This document shows positions 46,675 through 55,476 of a stretch of 64,000 nucleotides of DNA, in pieces. Within the stretch, counting starts at the first letter, position 1; the number at the start of each line of letters is the position of its first letter. The notes under the pieces were generated by a model. It was given only the letters and a program-made list of their open reading frames with translations, made no database searches and was not told the origin of the DNA. The stretch comes from Leifsonia xyli (lineage in GTDB: Bacteria > Actinomycetota > Actinomycetes > Actinomycetales > Microbacteriaceae), in the NCBI GenBank assembly GCA_001647635.1, contig CP014761.1, forward strand, positions 806,001-870,000, read 5' to 3'. Both the position numbers and the translations under genes were made by a program.

Positions 46675-47328
46675 TCAGCCTCCGGAGCCGAGACCGGCCA
46701 CGAGGTTCACCGTCGCCGCGACGATGACCGTCCCGAACAGGTACGAGAGCAGCACGTGGTGCAGGATCGTCCGCCGGATGTACGAGCTGGAGATGTCCGT
46801 GTCCGACACCTGGAACGTCATCCCGAGGGTGAAGGCGAGGTAGGCGAAGTCGCTGTACTGCGGCTCCTCCTTCTGATTGAAGTCGATGCCGCCGCCCCCG
46901 CGGTAGTAGATCCGGGCGTAACGGAGCGTGTAGAGGGTGTGGACCAGCGTCCAGGACAGGGCGACCGACACGATCGCCAGCAGCGCGACCCCCAGCTGGG
47001 CTCCGCCCTTGAGGTTCCGGGCGTCCACCAGGATGTAGACCACGGCCACGACGCTCGCCGCGGCCGCGAGGATGAGCACGAGGTCGGCCGTCCGGCGTCC
47101 CGGGTCCTCCAGCGTCGCGTGCTCCTTGGTGGTCGGCCCGTCGAGCTTCCACACCGACACCCAGACCCAGGTGACGTAGACGAGGCACGCCGCCGCCCAC
47201 CCCGCGATGACGGCGTAATGCCACGCGTTGAGGAGGCCGGTGACAATGGCGACGAGCAGTCCCGCCACCAGGGCCGCAGCCATCTTGATCCGCGTGATCC
47301 CGCGGCGGCGCTTCACTTCGTCGGTCAC
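46675..47328 (-). CDS. DUF1345 family membrane protein
   Basis: 217 residues with five hydrophobic helices. The family stretch FAYLAFTLGMTFQVSDTDIS and the preceding IDFNQKEEPQYSDF are clear. The function of DUF1345 is unknown. The start is taken as GTG 47328 (VTDEVKRRRG), since the frame upstream is arginine-rich shadow sequence. It is divergent from the aminotransferase gene, with 62 bases between starts. No convincing -10 box at leaderless distance. Confidence 0.83.
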   Translation of the reverse strand: MTDEVKRRRGITRIKMAAALVAGLLVAIVTGLLNAWHYAVIAGWAAACLVYVTWVWVSVWKLDGPTTKEHATLEDPGRRTADLVLILAAAASVVAVVYILVDARNLKGGAQLGVALLAIVSVALSWTLVHTLYTLRYARIYYRGGGGIDFNQKEEPQYSDFAYLAFTLGMTFQVSDTDISSSYIRRTILHHVLLSYLFGTVIVAATVNLVAGLGSGG

Positions 47329-47378
47329 ACTCCGGATGTTCGCACACCCGGGCCGCGCGGACCCTGAGGCTCGGCCGG

Positions 47379-47384
47379 TACGAT
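47379..47384 (+). promoter_or_regulatory. -10 hexamer of a leaderless promoter for the aminotransferase
   Basis: TACGAT, then CGATGC (6 bases), then GTG 47391. Confidence 0.6.
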
Positions 47385-47390
47385 CGATGC

Positions 47391-48689
47391 GTGACCGACG
47401 CACCGCTGCAGCCCGCTCCCCTCGCCGACCTCGACACCCCGACCCTGCGCGCGGCGCACGCCGCCTTCGCACACGACTACGACGAGCTCAAGGCCGCCGG
47501 CCTCTCACTCGACATCACGCGCGGAAAGCCGTCCGCCGAGCAGCTCGACCTGTCGAACGACCTGCTGCACCTGCCGGACGGCGCCTACCGCGATGCAGCG
47601 GGAACCGACCTCCGCAACTACGGCGGCCCGAACGGCCTGCCTGAGCTGCGCGCGATCTTCGCCGAGGCGCTCCAGGTGCCGGTGCCGCAGCTGCTCGCGC
47701 TCGGCAACTCCAGCCTCACGATCATGCACGACACCATCGCGCAGGCACTGCTCCACGGCGTTCCCGGCGGCGAGCTGCCGTGGGCGAACCAGTCGATCAG
47801 CTTCCTGGCGCCGGTGCCGGGGTACGACCGCCACTTCACCATCCTGGAGCGTTTCGGCATCCGGATGATCCCGGTCCCGATGAACGAGGACGGCCCCGAC
47901 ATCGAGGCGGTCGCGTCGCTTCTCGCCGCCGACGACAGCATCAAGGGGATGTGGTGCGTCCCCGTCTACTCGAACCCGACCGGCGCCGTGTACAGCGAGG
48001 AGGTCGTGCGCGCCCTCGTGTCGCTGCCCGCCGCCCCCGACTTCCGCCTGTTCTGGGACAACGCCTACGTCGTCCACCACCTCACCGACGAGCGACCGGC
48101 GCCGATCGACGTGCTCGCGCTGGCCGCCGAGGCCGGCAACCCGGACCGCCCGCTCATCTTCGCGTCCACCTCCAAGGTCACCTTCCCCGGCGCCGGGGTC
48201 GCGTTCTTCGGCGCGTCCGAGGCGAACGTCGCCTGGTTCCAGTACAACTCGGCCGCGCAGAGCATCGGGCCGGACAAGATCAACCAGCTGCGCCACGTCC
48301 AGCTGCTGCGGGATGCGAACGGCCTCGCCGCGCACATGGAGAAGCACCGCGCCATCCTCGAGCCGAAGTTCGCCGCGGTCGACACGGTCTTCCGCGACCG
48401 CCTCGCCCCGTGGGGCGCGGGCTCGTGGAACGCGCCGAAGGGCGGCTACTTCGTCAGCCTCGACGTGCCCGACGGAGCGGCGAAGCGCGCGGTGCAGCTC
48501 GCCAAGGAGGCGGGCATCGCCGTCACGCCGGCGGGAGCGACCTTCCCGTACGGCGACGACCCGCGCGACGCGAACATCCGGATCGCGCCGACCCTGCCGC
48601 CGCTCGGCGAGCTGACCACCGCGCTCGAGGGCTTCAGCACGGCGATCCTGCTCGCGGCGGCGGAGACGCTGCTCGCCGACCGGGACTGA
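47391..48689 (+). CDS. Class Ic aspartate-type aminotransferase (MocR-like aminotransferase domain)
   Basis: 432 residues. SLDITRGKPSAEQLDLS, NYGGPNGLPELR, VPVYSNPTGAVYS, FWDNAYVVHHL and the PLP lysine in FASTSKVTFPGAGVAFF match the actinobacterial AspT group, a distinct aspartate aminotransferase class with a MocR-like aminotransferase domain but no DNA-binding domain. It likely interconverts aspartate/oxaloacetate and glutamate/2-oxoglutarate. Followed after 2 bases by a GNAT gene, so probably one transcript. Confidence 0.88.
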   Translation: MTDAPLQPAPLADLDTPTLRAAHAAFAHDYDELKAAGLSLDITRGKPSAEQLDLSNDLLHLPDGAYRDAAGTDLRNYGGPNGLPELRAIFAEALQVPVPQLLALGNSSLTIMHDTIAQALLHGVPGGELPWANQSISFLAPVPGYDRHFTILERFGIRMIPVPMNEDGPDIEAVASLLAADDSIKGMWCVPVYSNPTGAVYSEEVVRALVSLPAAPDFRLFWDNAYVVHHLTDERPAPIDVLALAAEAGNPDRPLIFASTSKVTFPGAGVAFFGASEANVAWFQYNSAAQSIGPDKINQLRHVQLLRDANGLAAHMEKHRAILEPKFAAVDTVFRDRLAPWGAGSWNAPKGGYFVSLDVPDGAAKRAVQLAKEAGIAVTPAGATFPYGDDPRDANIRIAPTLPPLGELTTALEGFSTAILLAAAETLLADRD

Positions 48690-48691
48690 CC

Positions 48692-49201
48692 GTGGCCGGC
48701 TGGGTCGTCCGCGCGAGCACCGAGGACGACTGGGAGGCGTACCGCGCCCTTCGGTTCGAGATGCTCGCCGACGCGCCGATCGCGTTCCTCGAGACGCTGG
48801 AGCAGGCGAAGCAGCACCCCGAGGAGCACTGGCGCCGCCGCGCCTCCAACACCGTCGGCACCACCACGCTGTTCGCCGCGGTGGCGGAGGACGGGCGCTG
48901 GCTCGGCAGCATGGGCGGGTACCAGGCGGTGGGGGCTCTCGACCCGTACCTCGTCGGCGTCTACGTGACGCCGGCGTTCCGCGGCCGCGAGCACGGGATG
49001 ACGGACGCGCTCCTCGACGCCGTCATCGCCTGGGCCCGGGGACGCGGCGACCGGCTGCTGCTGGAGGTGCACGAGGACAACGAGCCGGCCATCCGTTCGT
49101 ACCTGCGGCGCGGGTTCGTCTTCACCGGCCGCACGCAGCCCTATCCGCTCGACCGCACGGCGAACGAGCGGGAGATGGAGCTCCCGCTCCCCACCTCCTG
49201 A
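48692..49201 (+). CDS. GNAT family N-acetyltransferase
   Basis: 169 residues. The GNAT acetyl-CoA motif is seen as VYVTPAFRGREHGMTDALLDAVIAW-like segments (VGVYVTPAFRGREHGM), followed by LEVHEDNEPAIRSYLRRGF. The acceptor substrate is unknown. GTG 48692 lies 2 bases after the aminotransferase stop, which suggests coupling. The gene ends just before copy 2 of the dispersed inverted repeat. Confidence 0.82.
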   Translation: MAGWVVRASTEDDWEAYRALRFEMLADAPIAFLETLEQAKQHPEEHWRRRASNTVGTTTLFAAVAEDGRWLGSMGGYQAVGALDPYLVGVYVTPAFRGREHGMTDALLDAVIAWARGRGDRLLLEVHEDNEPAIRSYLRRGFVFTGRTQPYPLDRTANEREMELPLPTS

Positions 49202-49202
49202 T

Positions 49203-49269
49203 GCCGCCGAGCACAGGAAAAACGTCGCCCCGCACGGAGGAAGGCGACGTTTTTCCTGTGCTCGGCGGC
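49203..49269. repeat. Copy 2 of the dispersed inverted repeat; probable bidirectional terminator
   Basis: Perfect 27-bp arms (49203-49229 and 49243-49269) with a 13-base loop. The inner 21 bases of each arm equal copy 1 at 7089-7143, while the loop differs completely. It lies between the convergent stops of the GNAT gene and dhaM. The A5/T5 tracts allow termination on both strands. Confidence 0.9.
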
Positions 49270-49282
49270 TAGGGGGCGCGGG

Positions 49283-49981
49283 TCAGACCTCGCCGAAGCC
49301 GGTGTCGACCAGGTCGGCCAGCGCGTCCACGGCGGGGCGGCCGTCGGGGTCGTCCGAGGCGATGCGCGCGGTCGACCCGGCCGTGAGACCGAGCGACATG
49401 ATGCCGAGGAGGCTCTTCGCGTCCTTGCCGTTGACGGTCACCTTCACCGGGAAGGTGTTGGCGAGCTTGACGAACTCCGCCGCGGGGCGTGCATGCAGGC
49501 CCTCCGGGTTCCGGACGACCACCTCGCGCTCGTAGGGACCGGAGGCGGCGGGCGCCTCGGGCTCCGGAGCCGCGTCGCCGCCGGAACCGGCCCACGCGTC
49601 GACTGCGCCGCGTGCCGCCTCGGCGACCGCGTCCAGCCCGCTCCCCGACTCGGCGGCGACCGCGGCCGCCACGCCGCCCTCGACGAATGGGACGTCGACC
49701 ACGCGGACGCGCGCCCGCTGGTCCTCGTCGAGCATGTCGAGCACCGTCTCCGCCGTCAGCAGGGCCGAGCCCAGGTCGCTGATGACCACGACCCCGTCAC
49801 CGCCGTCCGCCTCCGCGACACCGGACATGACCTTCGTGAAGCTCGTGCCGATCCCGTCGTCGTCCGTGCCGCCGGCCGCGACCAGGTGCACCGATCCCGC
49901 CATCTGACCGGCGAGGTCGACCATCCCCTCGGCGATCCGGGAGCTGTGCGAGACGAAGACGATGCCGACCTTCTCGCTCAT
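49283..49981 (-). CDS. dhaM: Dihydroxyacetone kinase phosphotransfer subunit DhaM fused to HPr
   Basis: 232 residues. The N-terminal EIIA-mannose-like domain has the phospho-histidine in VFVSHSSRIAEG and runs to about residue 135. A Pro/Ala linker and a complete HPr domain follow, with the phospho-histidine in GLHARPAAEF and KSLLGIMSLG. It relays phosphate from PEP via enzyme I to DhaL. Enzyme I is not in the window. ATG 49981 overlaps the dhaL stop (ATGA). Confidence 0.91.
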   Translation of the reverse strand: MSEKVGIVFVSHSSRIAEGMVDLAGQMAGSVHLVAAGGTDDDGIGTSFTKVMSGVAEADGGDGVVVISDLGSALLTAETVLDMLDEDQRARVRVVDVPFVEGGVAAAVAAESGSGLDAVAEAARGAVDAWAGSGGDAAPEPEAPAASGPYEREVVVRNPEGLHARPAAEFVKLANTFPVKVTVNGKDAKSLLGIMSLGLTAGSTARIASDDPDGRPAVDALADLVDTGFGEV

Positions 49982-50619
49982 CCGGCCGCCTCGGCCGTCT
50001 GCGCCGCAGCCCGCAGGATGAGCGCCGTCGACTGCGCGCCGGGATCGCGGTGCCCGGCCGACCGCTCGCCCAGGTAGCTCGCGCGGCCCTTCCGGGCGAC
50101 CAGCGGCTCGGTGGCCTCCGCGCCCTTCTCGGCCGCCTCCGCCGCGGCGCCCAGGATGCCCGCGGCCGACGCCCCGGACTCCTGGGCCGCCCGTGCGGCG
50201 TCGACGGCCGGCGTCCAGGCGTCGACCATGGTCTTGTCGCCGGGTTCGGCCTTGCCGCGGGACACGATGCCGTCGCGCGCGGCCGCCAGGGCCGCCACGA
50301 GGGCTTGGGTCTCGATCTCGTCGCCCGCGCCCACCGGATCCGCGGCCTTGAGGAACGCCGTGCCGTAGAGCGGGCCGGACGCGCCGCCCACGGTCGAGAT
50401 CAGCGTCATCGCGACCGAGCGCAGCGCCGCATTCGGCGTCGCGTCGTCCGGCAGCTTCTCCAACGCTGCAACCGAGGCGCGCAGGCCGCGGTCCATGTTC
50501 TCGCCGTGGTCGCCGTCGCCGATCTCGCGATCGAGGGTGTTGAGCTCCTGCTTGTGCTCGCCGATGGATTCGGCGGCGGCCGAGATCCACGCCTTCACCC
50601 AGTTCGTGTCCAGCGTCAT
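49978..50619 (-). CDS. dhaL: Dihydroxyacetone kinase subunit DhaL (ADP-binding)
   Basis: 213 residues. DREIGDGDHGENMDRG with the Mg/ADP-binding aspartates, STVGGASGPLYGTAFL, KTMVDAW and GRASYLGERSAGHRDPGA are the full DhaL set. The bound nucleotide is rephosphorylated by DhaM and its phosphate passed to dihydroxyacetone on DhaK. AAGGAGG lies 5 bases before ATG 50619, the strongest ribosome site in this operon. Confidence 0.93.
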   Translation of the reverse strand: MTLDTNWVKAWISAAAESIGEHKQELNTLDREIGDGDHGENMDRGLRASVAALEKLPDDATPNAALRSVAMTLISTVGGASGPLYGTAFLKAADPVGAGDEIETQALVAALAAARDGIVSRGKAEPGDKTMVDAWTPAVDAARAAQESGASAAGILGAAAEAAEKGAEATEPLVARKGRASYLGERSAGHRDPGAQSTALILRAAAQTAEAAG

Positions 50620-50651
50620 CGACGCCTCCTTGTCGTTGTCGATCCGGCTTG

Positions 50652-51650
50652 TCAGATGCCCCAGCGCAGCGCGGCGGTGTGGACGGGGGCGTCCCACAGC
50701 TGCGTGAACTCGTCGTCCAGCTTGAGCAGGGTGATCGACGCGCCCTGCATCTCGAGCGAGGTGACGTAGTTGCCCACGAGCGAGCGGGTGATCGAGATGC
50801 CGCGCTCGTCGAGGATCTCGGCCGCGCGGCGGTACAGGATGTACAGCTCCGACAGCGGCGTGCCGCCCATACCGTTGACGAACAGCAGCACCGGCGAGCC
50901 CTCGTACGAGAGATCGGCGAGGATGGCGTCCATCATCCGGTCGACCAGGCGGTCCGCCGGCTCGAGCTTGATCCGCTCGCGCCCCGGCTCGCCGTGGATG
51001 CCGACGCCGAACTCGATCTCGTCGTCCGGGAGCACGAAGCCGGGCTCTCCGGCGTGCGGGACGGTGCCGTCGGTCAGCGCGAGGCCGATCGACCGCACGT
51101 TCGCGTTGACGCGCTCGGCGATGGCGGTGACCGTGTCGAGGTCGTCTCCGCGGTCGGCGGAGGCGCCCGCGATCTTCTCGACGAGGACGGTGCCGGCGAC
51201 CCCGCGGCGTCCCGCGGTGTAGAGGGAGTCCTGCACGGCGACGTCGTCGTTCGTGACGACCGAGCGCACCGTGATGCCCTCGGCGCCGACGAGGTCGGCC
51301 GCGGTCTCGAAGTTGAGCACGTCGCCCGTGTAGTTCTTGACGATGTGGAGCACGCCCGCGCCGCCGTCGGCGGCCTTGGTGGCCTCCACGATCGGCATGG
51401 GGGTGGGCGAGGTGAAGACCTCGCCGGGCACGGCCGCGTCCAGCATCCCCTTGCCGACGAAGCCGGCGTGGAGGGGCTCGTGGCCGCTGCCGCCGCCGCT
51501 GACCAGTCCGACCTTGCCCTGGACGGGTCCGTCGGCCCGGGAGACGAACTTCGGATCCTGCGACACCCGGACGATGTCGGCGTGAGCCCGGCCGAACCCC
51601 GCGAGGGACTCGGTCACGACGTCGGGTACGTCGTTGATGAGCTTCTTCAT
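50652..51650 (-). CDS. dhaK: Dihydroxyacetone kinase subunit DhaK
   Basis: 332 residues. LVSGGGSGHEPLHAGFVG, the substrate-binding histidine in GVGIHGEPG, and VLLFVNGMGGTPLSELYIL are visible. DhaK holds dihydroxyacetone covalently on the histidine and receives phosphate from DhaL. First gene of dhaK-dhaL-dhaM. No dhaR regulator or glycerol dehydrogenase gene is nearby. The start is ATG 51650 with GGAAGGG upstream. Confidence 0.94.
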   Translation of the reverse strand: MKKLINDVPDVVTESLAGFGRAHADIVRVSQDPKFVSRADGPVQGKVGLVSGGGSGHEPLHAGFVGKGMLDAAVPGEVFTSPTPMPIVEATKAADGGAGVLHIVKNYTGDVLNFETAADLVGAEGITVRSVVTNDDVAVQDSLYTAGRRGVAGTVLVEKIAGASADRGDDLDTVTAIAERVNANVRSIGLALTDGTVPHAGEPGFVLPDDEIEFGVGIHGEPGRERIKLEPADRLVDRMMDAILADLSYEGSPVLLFVNGMGGTPLSELYILYRRAAEILDERGISITRSLVGNYVTSLEMQGASITLLKLDDEFTQLWDAPVHTAALRWGI

Positions 51651-51673
51651 CGAAACCCTTCCTTCCACTGCTG

Positions 51674-52723
51674 TCAGTGCGTCGCCGCCACCCACTGGTC
51701 GAGCTTCGCGGCCGCGGCCCCGGAGTCGATCGCTTGGGCTGCGACCGCCATTTGCGAACGGAAACGATCCAGGATGGAGACCTGGACCCTCGACGGGTCG
51801 GACGCGAGCTCGTAGGACACGAGCCCGGCCGCCGCGTTGAGCAGGACGATGTCGCGCACGGGGCCTTCTTCTCCCGCGAGCACGGCACGCACGACCGCCG
51901 CGTTGTACGCGGCGTCCTTCCCGAGCAGGTCCTCGATCCGCGCCCTCGGGATGCCGAGGTCGCGCGGGTCGATGTCGTGCTCGGTGACGAGGCCCCGGGA
52001 GACCTCCCAGACGTGGCTGTGGCCGGTGGTCGACAGCTCGTCGAGCCCGTCGTCGCCGCGGAAGACCAGCGCGGTCGCACCGCGGGTCTGGAACACGCCG
52101 ACGATGAGCGGGATGCGGTCGAGCGTCGCGACGCCGACCGCGGATGCCTCGGGGCGCGCCGGGTTGCACAGCGGTCCGAGGTAGTTGAAGACGGTGGGGA
52201 CGCCCAGCTGCGCGCGCACCGGCCCGGCGTTGCCGAATCCCGGATGGAAGGCGCTGGCGAAGGCGAACGTGATGCCGGCGACGCGCAGCACCTCGGCGAC
52301 GCGGTCGGCGGAGAGCGTGAGGTCGATGCCCAGGGCGGCCAGCACATCCGAGGAGCCGGACGAGGAGCTCGCCGCGCGGTTGCCGTGCTTGATGACCGGC
52401 ACCCCGGCCGCGGCGGCCACGATGGACGCGGTCGTCGAGACGTTCACCGTCCCGAAGCGGTCGCCGCCGGTGCCCACGATGTCGAGTGCCATCGGGTCGA
52501 CGTCGAGCGGGACGGCGTGGTCGAGGATCGCGTCGCGGAAGCCGACGATCTCGTCGACCGTCTCGCCCTTGGCGCGCAGCGCGATGAGGAAGGCGGCCAG
52601 CTGGGCGTCCGTCGCCTCGCCGCTCATCACCTGGTCCATGGCCCAGGCCGCATCCGCCACGCTCAGGTGCTCCCCCGCCAGGAGAGACGTCAGCACGGAC
52701 GACCAGGACTGCGTGTGGACCAT
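51674..52723 (-). CDS. trpD: Anthranilate phosphoribosyltransferase
   Basis: 349 residues. The PRPP-binding DIVGTGGDRFGTVNVST, KHGNRAASSSSGSSDVLAALG, NYLGPLCNP and GDDGLDELS are intact. It joins anthranilate to PRPP in tryptophan synthesis. It is alone; no other trp gene is near, as usual for this locus beside ctaE in actinobacteria. It could be co-transcribed with the dha operon, whose first start lies 24 bases downstream. Confidence 0.94.
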   Translation of the reverse strand: MVHTQSWSSVLTSLLAGEHLSVADAAWAMDQVMSGEATDAQLAAFLIALRAKGETVDEIVGFRDAILDHAVPLDVDPMALDIVGTGGDRFGTVNVSTTASIVAAAAGVPVIKHGNRAASSSSGSSDVLAALGIDLTLSADRVAEVLRVAGITFAFASAFHPGFGNAGPVRAQLGVPTVFNYLGPLCNPARPEASAVGVATLDRIPLIVGVFQTRGATALVFRGDDGLDELSTTGHSHVWEVSRGLVTEHDIDPRDLGIPRARIEDLLGKDAAYNAAVVRAVLAGEEGPVRDIVLLNAAAGLVSYELASDPSRVQVSILDRFRSQMAVAAQAIDSGAAAAKLDQWVAATH

Positions 52724-52729
52724 GATGTG

Positions 52730-52735
52730 ATCCTA
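52730..52735 (-). promoter_or_regulatory. -10 hexamer of a leaderless promoter for trpD
   Basis: TAGGAT on the minus strand, then CACATC (6 bases), then ATG 52723. Confidence 0.65.
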
Positions 52736-52851
52736 TCGGCGGCCGACACGCCACGGCGATACCGGCCATCCAGCACCGACTGAGGCTGACCTAACCGGAA
52801 ATCGGGCCGATTCAAGCCCCATTGGTGAGAAAACCCCGGCTTCTTTTCAGC

Positions 52852-52857
52852 CATAAT
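52852..52857 (+). promoter_or_regulatory. -10 hexamer of a leaderless promoter for ctaE
   Basis: CATAAT, then 7 bases, then GTG 52865. An in-frame ATG at 52856 overlaps the hexamer and would lie upstream of the transcript start. Confidence 0.5.
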
Positions 52858-52864
52858 GGGTTAC

Positions 52865-53500
52865 GTGACGAGCACCTCCCTTTCTCCCTCAGCGAGTGCG
52901 CCGGTTATCAACCGGCCCAACGTCGTGGCCGTCGGCACCATCGTCTGGCTCGGGTCGGAGGTGATGTTCTTCGCAGGCCTGTTCGCGATCTACTTCACCC
53001 TCCGGTCGACGTCGCCCGACCTGTGGGCCGCCGAGACGCAGCACCTCAACGTGCCGTACGCGCTGACGAACACGATCATCCTGGTTCTCAGCTCGGTCAC
53101 CTGCCAGTTCGGCGTGTTCGCCGCCGAGCGCATGCAGCCGCGCCGCGCGGGCGGCATCCTGCAGTTCTGGCGCTGGGGCATGGTCGAGTGGTTCACGCTG
53201 ACCTACATCATGGGCGCGATCTTCGTCTCCGGTCAGGTGCTCGAGTACGCGACGCTGGTGTCCGAGGGCATCGCGCTCAGCTCCAACGCCTACGGCTCCG
53301 CCTTCTACCTGACGACCGGCTTCCACGCCCTGCACGTCACGGGCGGCCTCATCGCCTTCCTCCTCGTCATCGGCCGCGCGTTCGCGGTCAAGATCTTCGG
53401 CCACAAGGAGGCGACCAGCGCCATCGTCGTCTCCTACTACTGGCACTTCGTCGACGTCGTGTGGATCGGACTGTTCGCGGTCATCTACATCATCCGATAG
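52865..53500 (+). CDS. ctaE: Cytochrome c oxidase subunit III
   Basis: 211 residues with five membrane helices. [15 protein letters not shown] and the C-terminal [14 protein letters not shown] are the subunit III signatures, and [12 protein letters not shown] precedes them. It stabilises the aa3 oxidase. I placed the start at GTG 52865 from the promoter position. It leads ctaE-qcrC-qcrA-qcrB, the standard actinobacterial order. Confidence 0.93.
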   Translation: MTSTSLSPSASAPVINRPNVVAVGTIVWLGSEVMFFAGLFAIYFTLRSTSPDLWAAETQHLNVPYALTNTIILVLSSVTCQFGVFAAERMQPRRAGGILQFWRWGMVEWFTLTYIMGAIFVSGQVLEYATLVSEGIALSSNAYGSAFYLTTGFHALHVTGGLIAFLLVIGRAFAVKIFGHKEATSAIVVSYYWHFVDVVWIGLFAVIYIIR

Positions 53501-53523
53501 GAAACAGGAGCGTTCTTCACCCC

Positions 53524-54363
53524 ATGCGTCCGAAAAACCCCAGCACGGTCAAGCCGGCCCGTTCGGCCAGGGCCTCCCGCAAGGGCGGCCGTCGCCACCC
53601 GCTGGCCACCGTCGCGCTCCTCGCGATCGGCCTGGGACTGACCGGCGGCGCGTACGCCGCGTTCACCACCACCACGGCCTCGGCCGACGAGCCCCAGGTC
53701 GCTGCCGCGAGCCAGAGCTCCGTCGACGAGGGCAAGAAGCTCTTCCAGGCCAACTGCGCCACCTGCCACGGCCTCGACGCCCAGGGCAGCTCGGTCGCGC
53801 CGAGCCTCATCGGCGTCGGCGCCGCCGCGGTCGACTTCCAGGTCGGCACCGGCCGCATGCCGATGCAGATGCAGGGCCCGCAGGCGCAGGAGAAGCCGGT
53901 CCAGTTCACGGATGAGCAGGTCAAGGCGCTGGCCGACTACGTCGCCTCCCTCGCCCCCGGGCCGTCCATCCCGGAGCAGAAGTACCTCGACGGCAAGGGC
54001 GACGCCGCGCACGGCGCCGAGCTCTTCCGCATCAACTGCGCGATGTGCCACAACGTCGCCGGCGCCGGTGGCGCGCTGACCGAGGGCAAGTACGCCCCGC
54101 CGCTCACCGGCGTGAGCGCCCAGCACATCTACGAGGCCATGGTCACCGGTCCGCAGAACATGCCCGTGTTCAACGACCTGAACATCACGCCGCAGGGCAA
54201 GGCCGACATCATCACGTACCTGAAGTACATCCAGAACAACCCCTCCCCGGGTGGTTTCGAGCTCGGCTCCCTCGGCCCGGTGGCCGAGGGCCTCTTCCTC
54301 TGGATCTTCGGTCTGGGCGCCATCGTCGCCCTCACCGTGTGGATCACGGCGAAGTCGAACTAA
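53524..54363 (+). CDS. qcrC: Diheme cytochrome c subunit of the bc1 complex
   Basis: 279 residues. A basic N-terminus and signal-anchor helix precede two cytochrome c domains with CATCH and CAMCH haem sites and methionine ligands (RMPMQM, NMPVFND). A C-terminal helix (LFLWIFGLGAIVALTVWI) anchors it to the membrane. In actinobacteria the diheme QcrC replaces a soluble cytochrome c and wires complex III directly to CtaC. Confidence 0.94.
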   Translation: MRPKNPSTVKPARSARASRKGGRRHPLATVALLAIGLGLTGGAYAAFTTTTASADEPQVAAASQSSVDEGKKLFQANCATCHGLDAQGSSVAPSLIGVGAAAVDFQVGTGRMPMQMQGPQAQEKPVQFTDEQVKALADYVASLAPGPSIPEQKYLDGKGDAAHGAELFRINCAMCHNVAGAGGALTEGKYAPPLTGVSAQHIYEAMVTGPQNMPVFNDLNITPQGKADIITYLKYIQNNPSPGGFELGSLGPVAEGLFLWIFGLGAIVALTVWITAKSN

Positions 54364-54408
54364 TCCGGATCCGTCTTCGGGTACGAACACAGCGTAAGAA
54401 GGAGAGCA

Positions 54409-55476
54409 ATGGCACAGGACGACAACGGCGGGCACGAGCTCACGCCCGCCCGTCCGTCTGAGGAGCACCGGACCGGCAACCCCGGTACCGCGGTGGTGAT
54501 CCGCGACGCCGTCGAGAACCCCGGGTTCCCGCCGCACCGTCCCCGCGTCACCGACCTCGACCCGAGGAAGGAGCGGCGCGCCGAGCGCACCGTCTACACG
54601 CTGTTCTACCTGTCGATCGCCGGCTCCGTCTGGGCCATCGCCGCCTACATGGCGTTCCCGATCGTCGACGGCGACCCGGGCTCGGTCCGTCTCAACAACC
54701 TCTTCATCGGCATCGGCAGCGCGCTCGCGCTGCTCGCCATCGGCATCGGCGCGGTCCACTGGGGCAAGGCGCTCATGCACGAGAAGGAGGGCGTCGACCT
54801 CCGCCACCCTGTACGGGGCAGCGAGGCGACCACCGCCCGCGCGGCCGAGATCTTCCGCCAGGCCGACGAGGAATCCGGCTTCAGCCGCCGCACCCTGGTG
54901 CGCAACAGCCTGATCGGCGCGCTCGTCGTCTTCCCGCTCCCCGCCGTCGTCCTGTTCCGCGGCCTCGCGCCGCAGAACGTCGACCCGGTGGAGGCTCTCT
55001 CGCAGACCATGTGGGCCAAGGGCGTCCGCCTGACCCGCGACCCAACCGGCACGCCCATCAAGGCCTCCGACGTCACCCTCGGCAGCGCGTTCCACGTGAT
55101 CCCCGAGGGCCTCAACGAGGCCGAGGACATGCTCGAGCAAAAGGCGAAGGCCGCCGTGCTGCTCATGCGCCTCAAGCCCGAAGACCTGCACGTCTCCAAG
55201 GGCCGTGAGAACTGGAACTACGACGGCATCGTCGCCTACTCCAAGATCTGCACGCACGTCGGGTGCCCCGTGGCGCTCTACGAGCAGCAGACGCACCACC
55301 TGCTCTGCCCGTGCCACCAGTCGCAGTTCGACATCACGCACGAAGCGCAGGTCATCTTCGGACCGGCGAAGCGGCCGCTGCCGCAGCTGCCGATCACCGT
55401 CGACGCCGATGGCTACCTGGTCGCCCGCAGCGACTTCCACGAGCCCGTCGGCCCGAGTTTCTGGGAGCGCCATTGA
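54409..55476 (+). CDS. qcrA: Rieske iron-sulfur subunit of the bc1 complex
   Basis: 355 residues. Three membrane helices in the first half, typical of actinobacterial QcrA, precede the Rieske domain with CTHVGCPVALYEQQ and CPCHQSQFD, which hold the 2Fe-2S cluster through two cysteines and two histidines. AAGGAG lies 6 bases before ATG 54409. The stop overlaps the qcrB start. Confidence 0.94.
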   Translation: MAQDDNGGHELTPARPSEEHRTGNPGTAVVIRDAVENPGFPPHRPRVTDLDPRKERRAERTVYTLFYLSIAGSVWAIAAYMAFPIVDGDPGSVRLNNLFIGIGSALALLAIGIGAVHWGKALMHEKEGVDLRHPVRGSEATTARAAEIFRQADEESGFSRRTLVRNSLIGALVVFPLPAVVLFRGLAPQNVDPVEALSQTMWAKGVRLTRDPTGTPIKASDVTLGSAFHVIPEGLNEAEDMLEQKAKAAVLLMRLKPEDLHVSKGRENWNYDGIVAYSKICTHVGCPVALYEQQTHHLLCPCHQSQFDITHEAQVIFGPAKRPLPQLPITVDADGYLVARSDFHEPVGPSFWERH

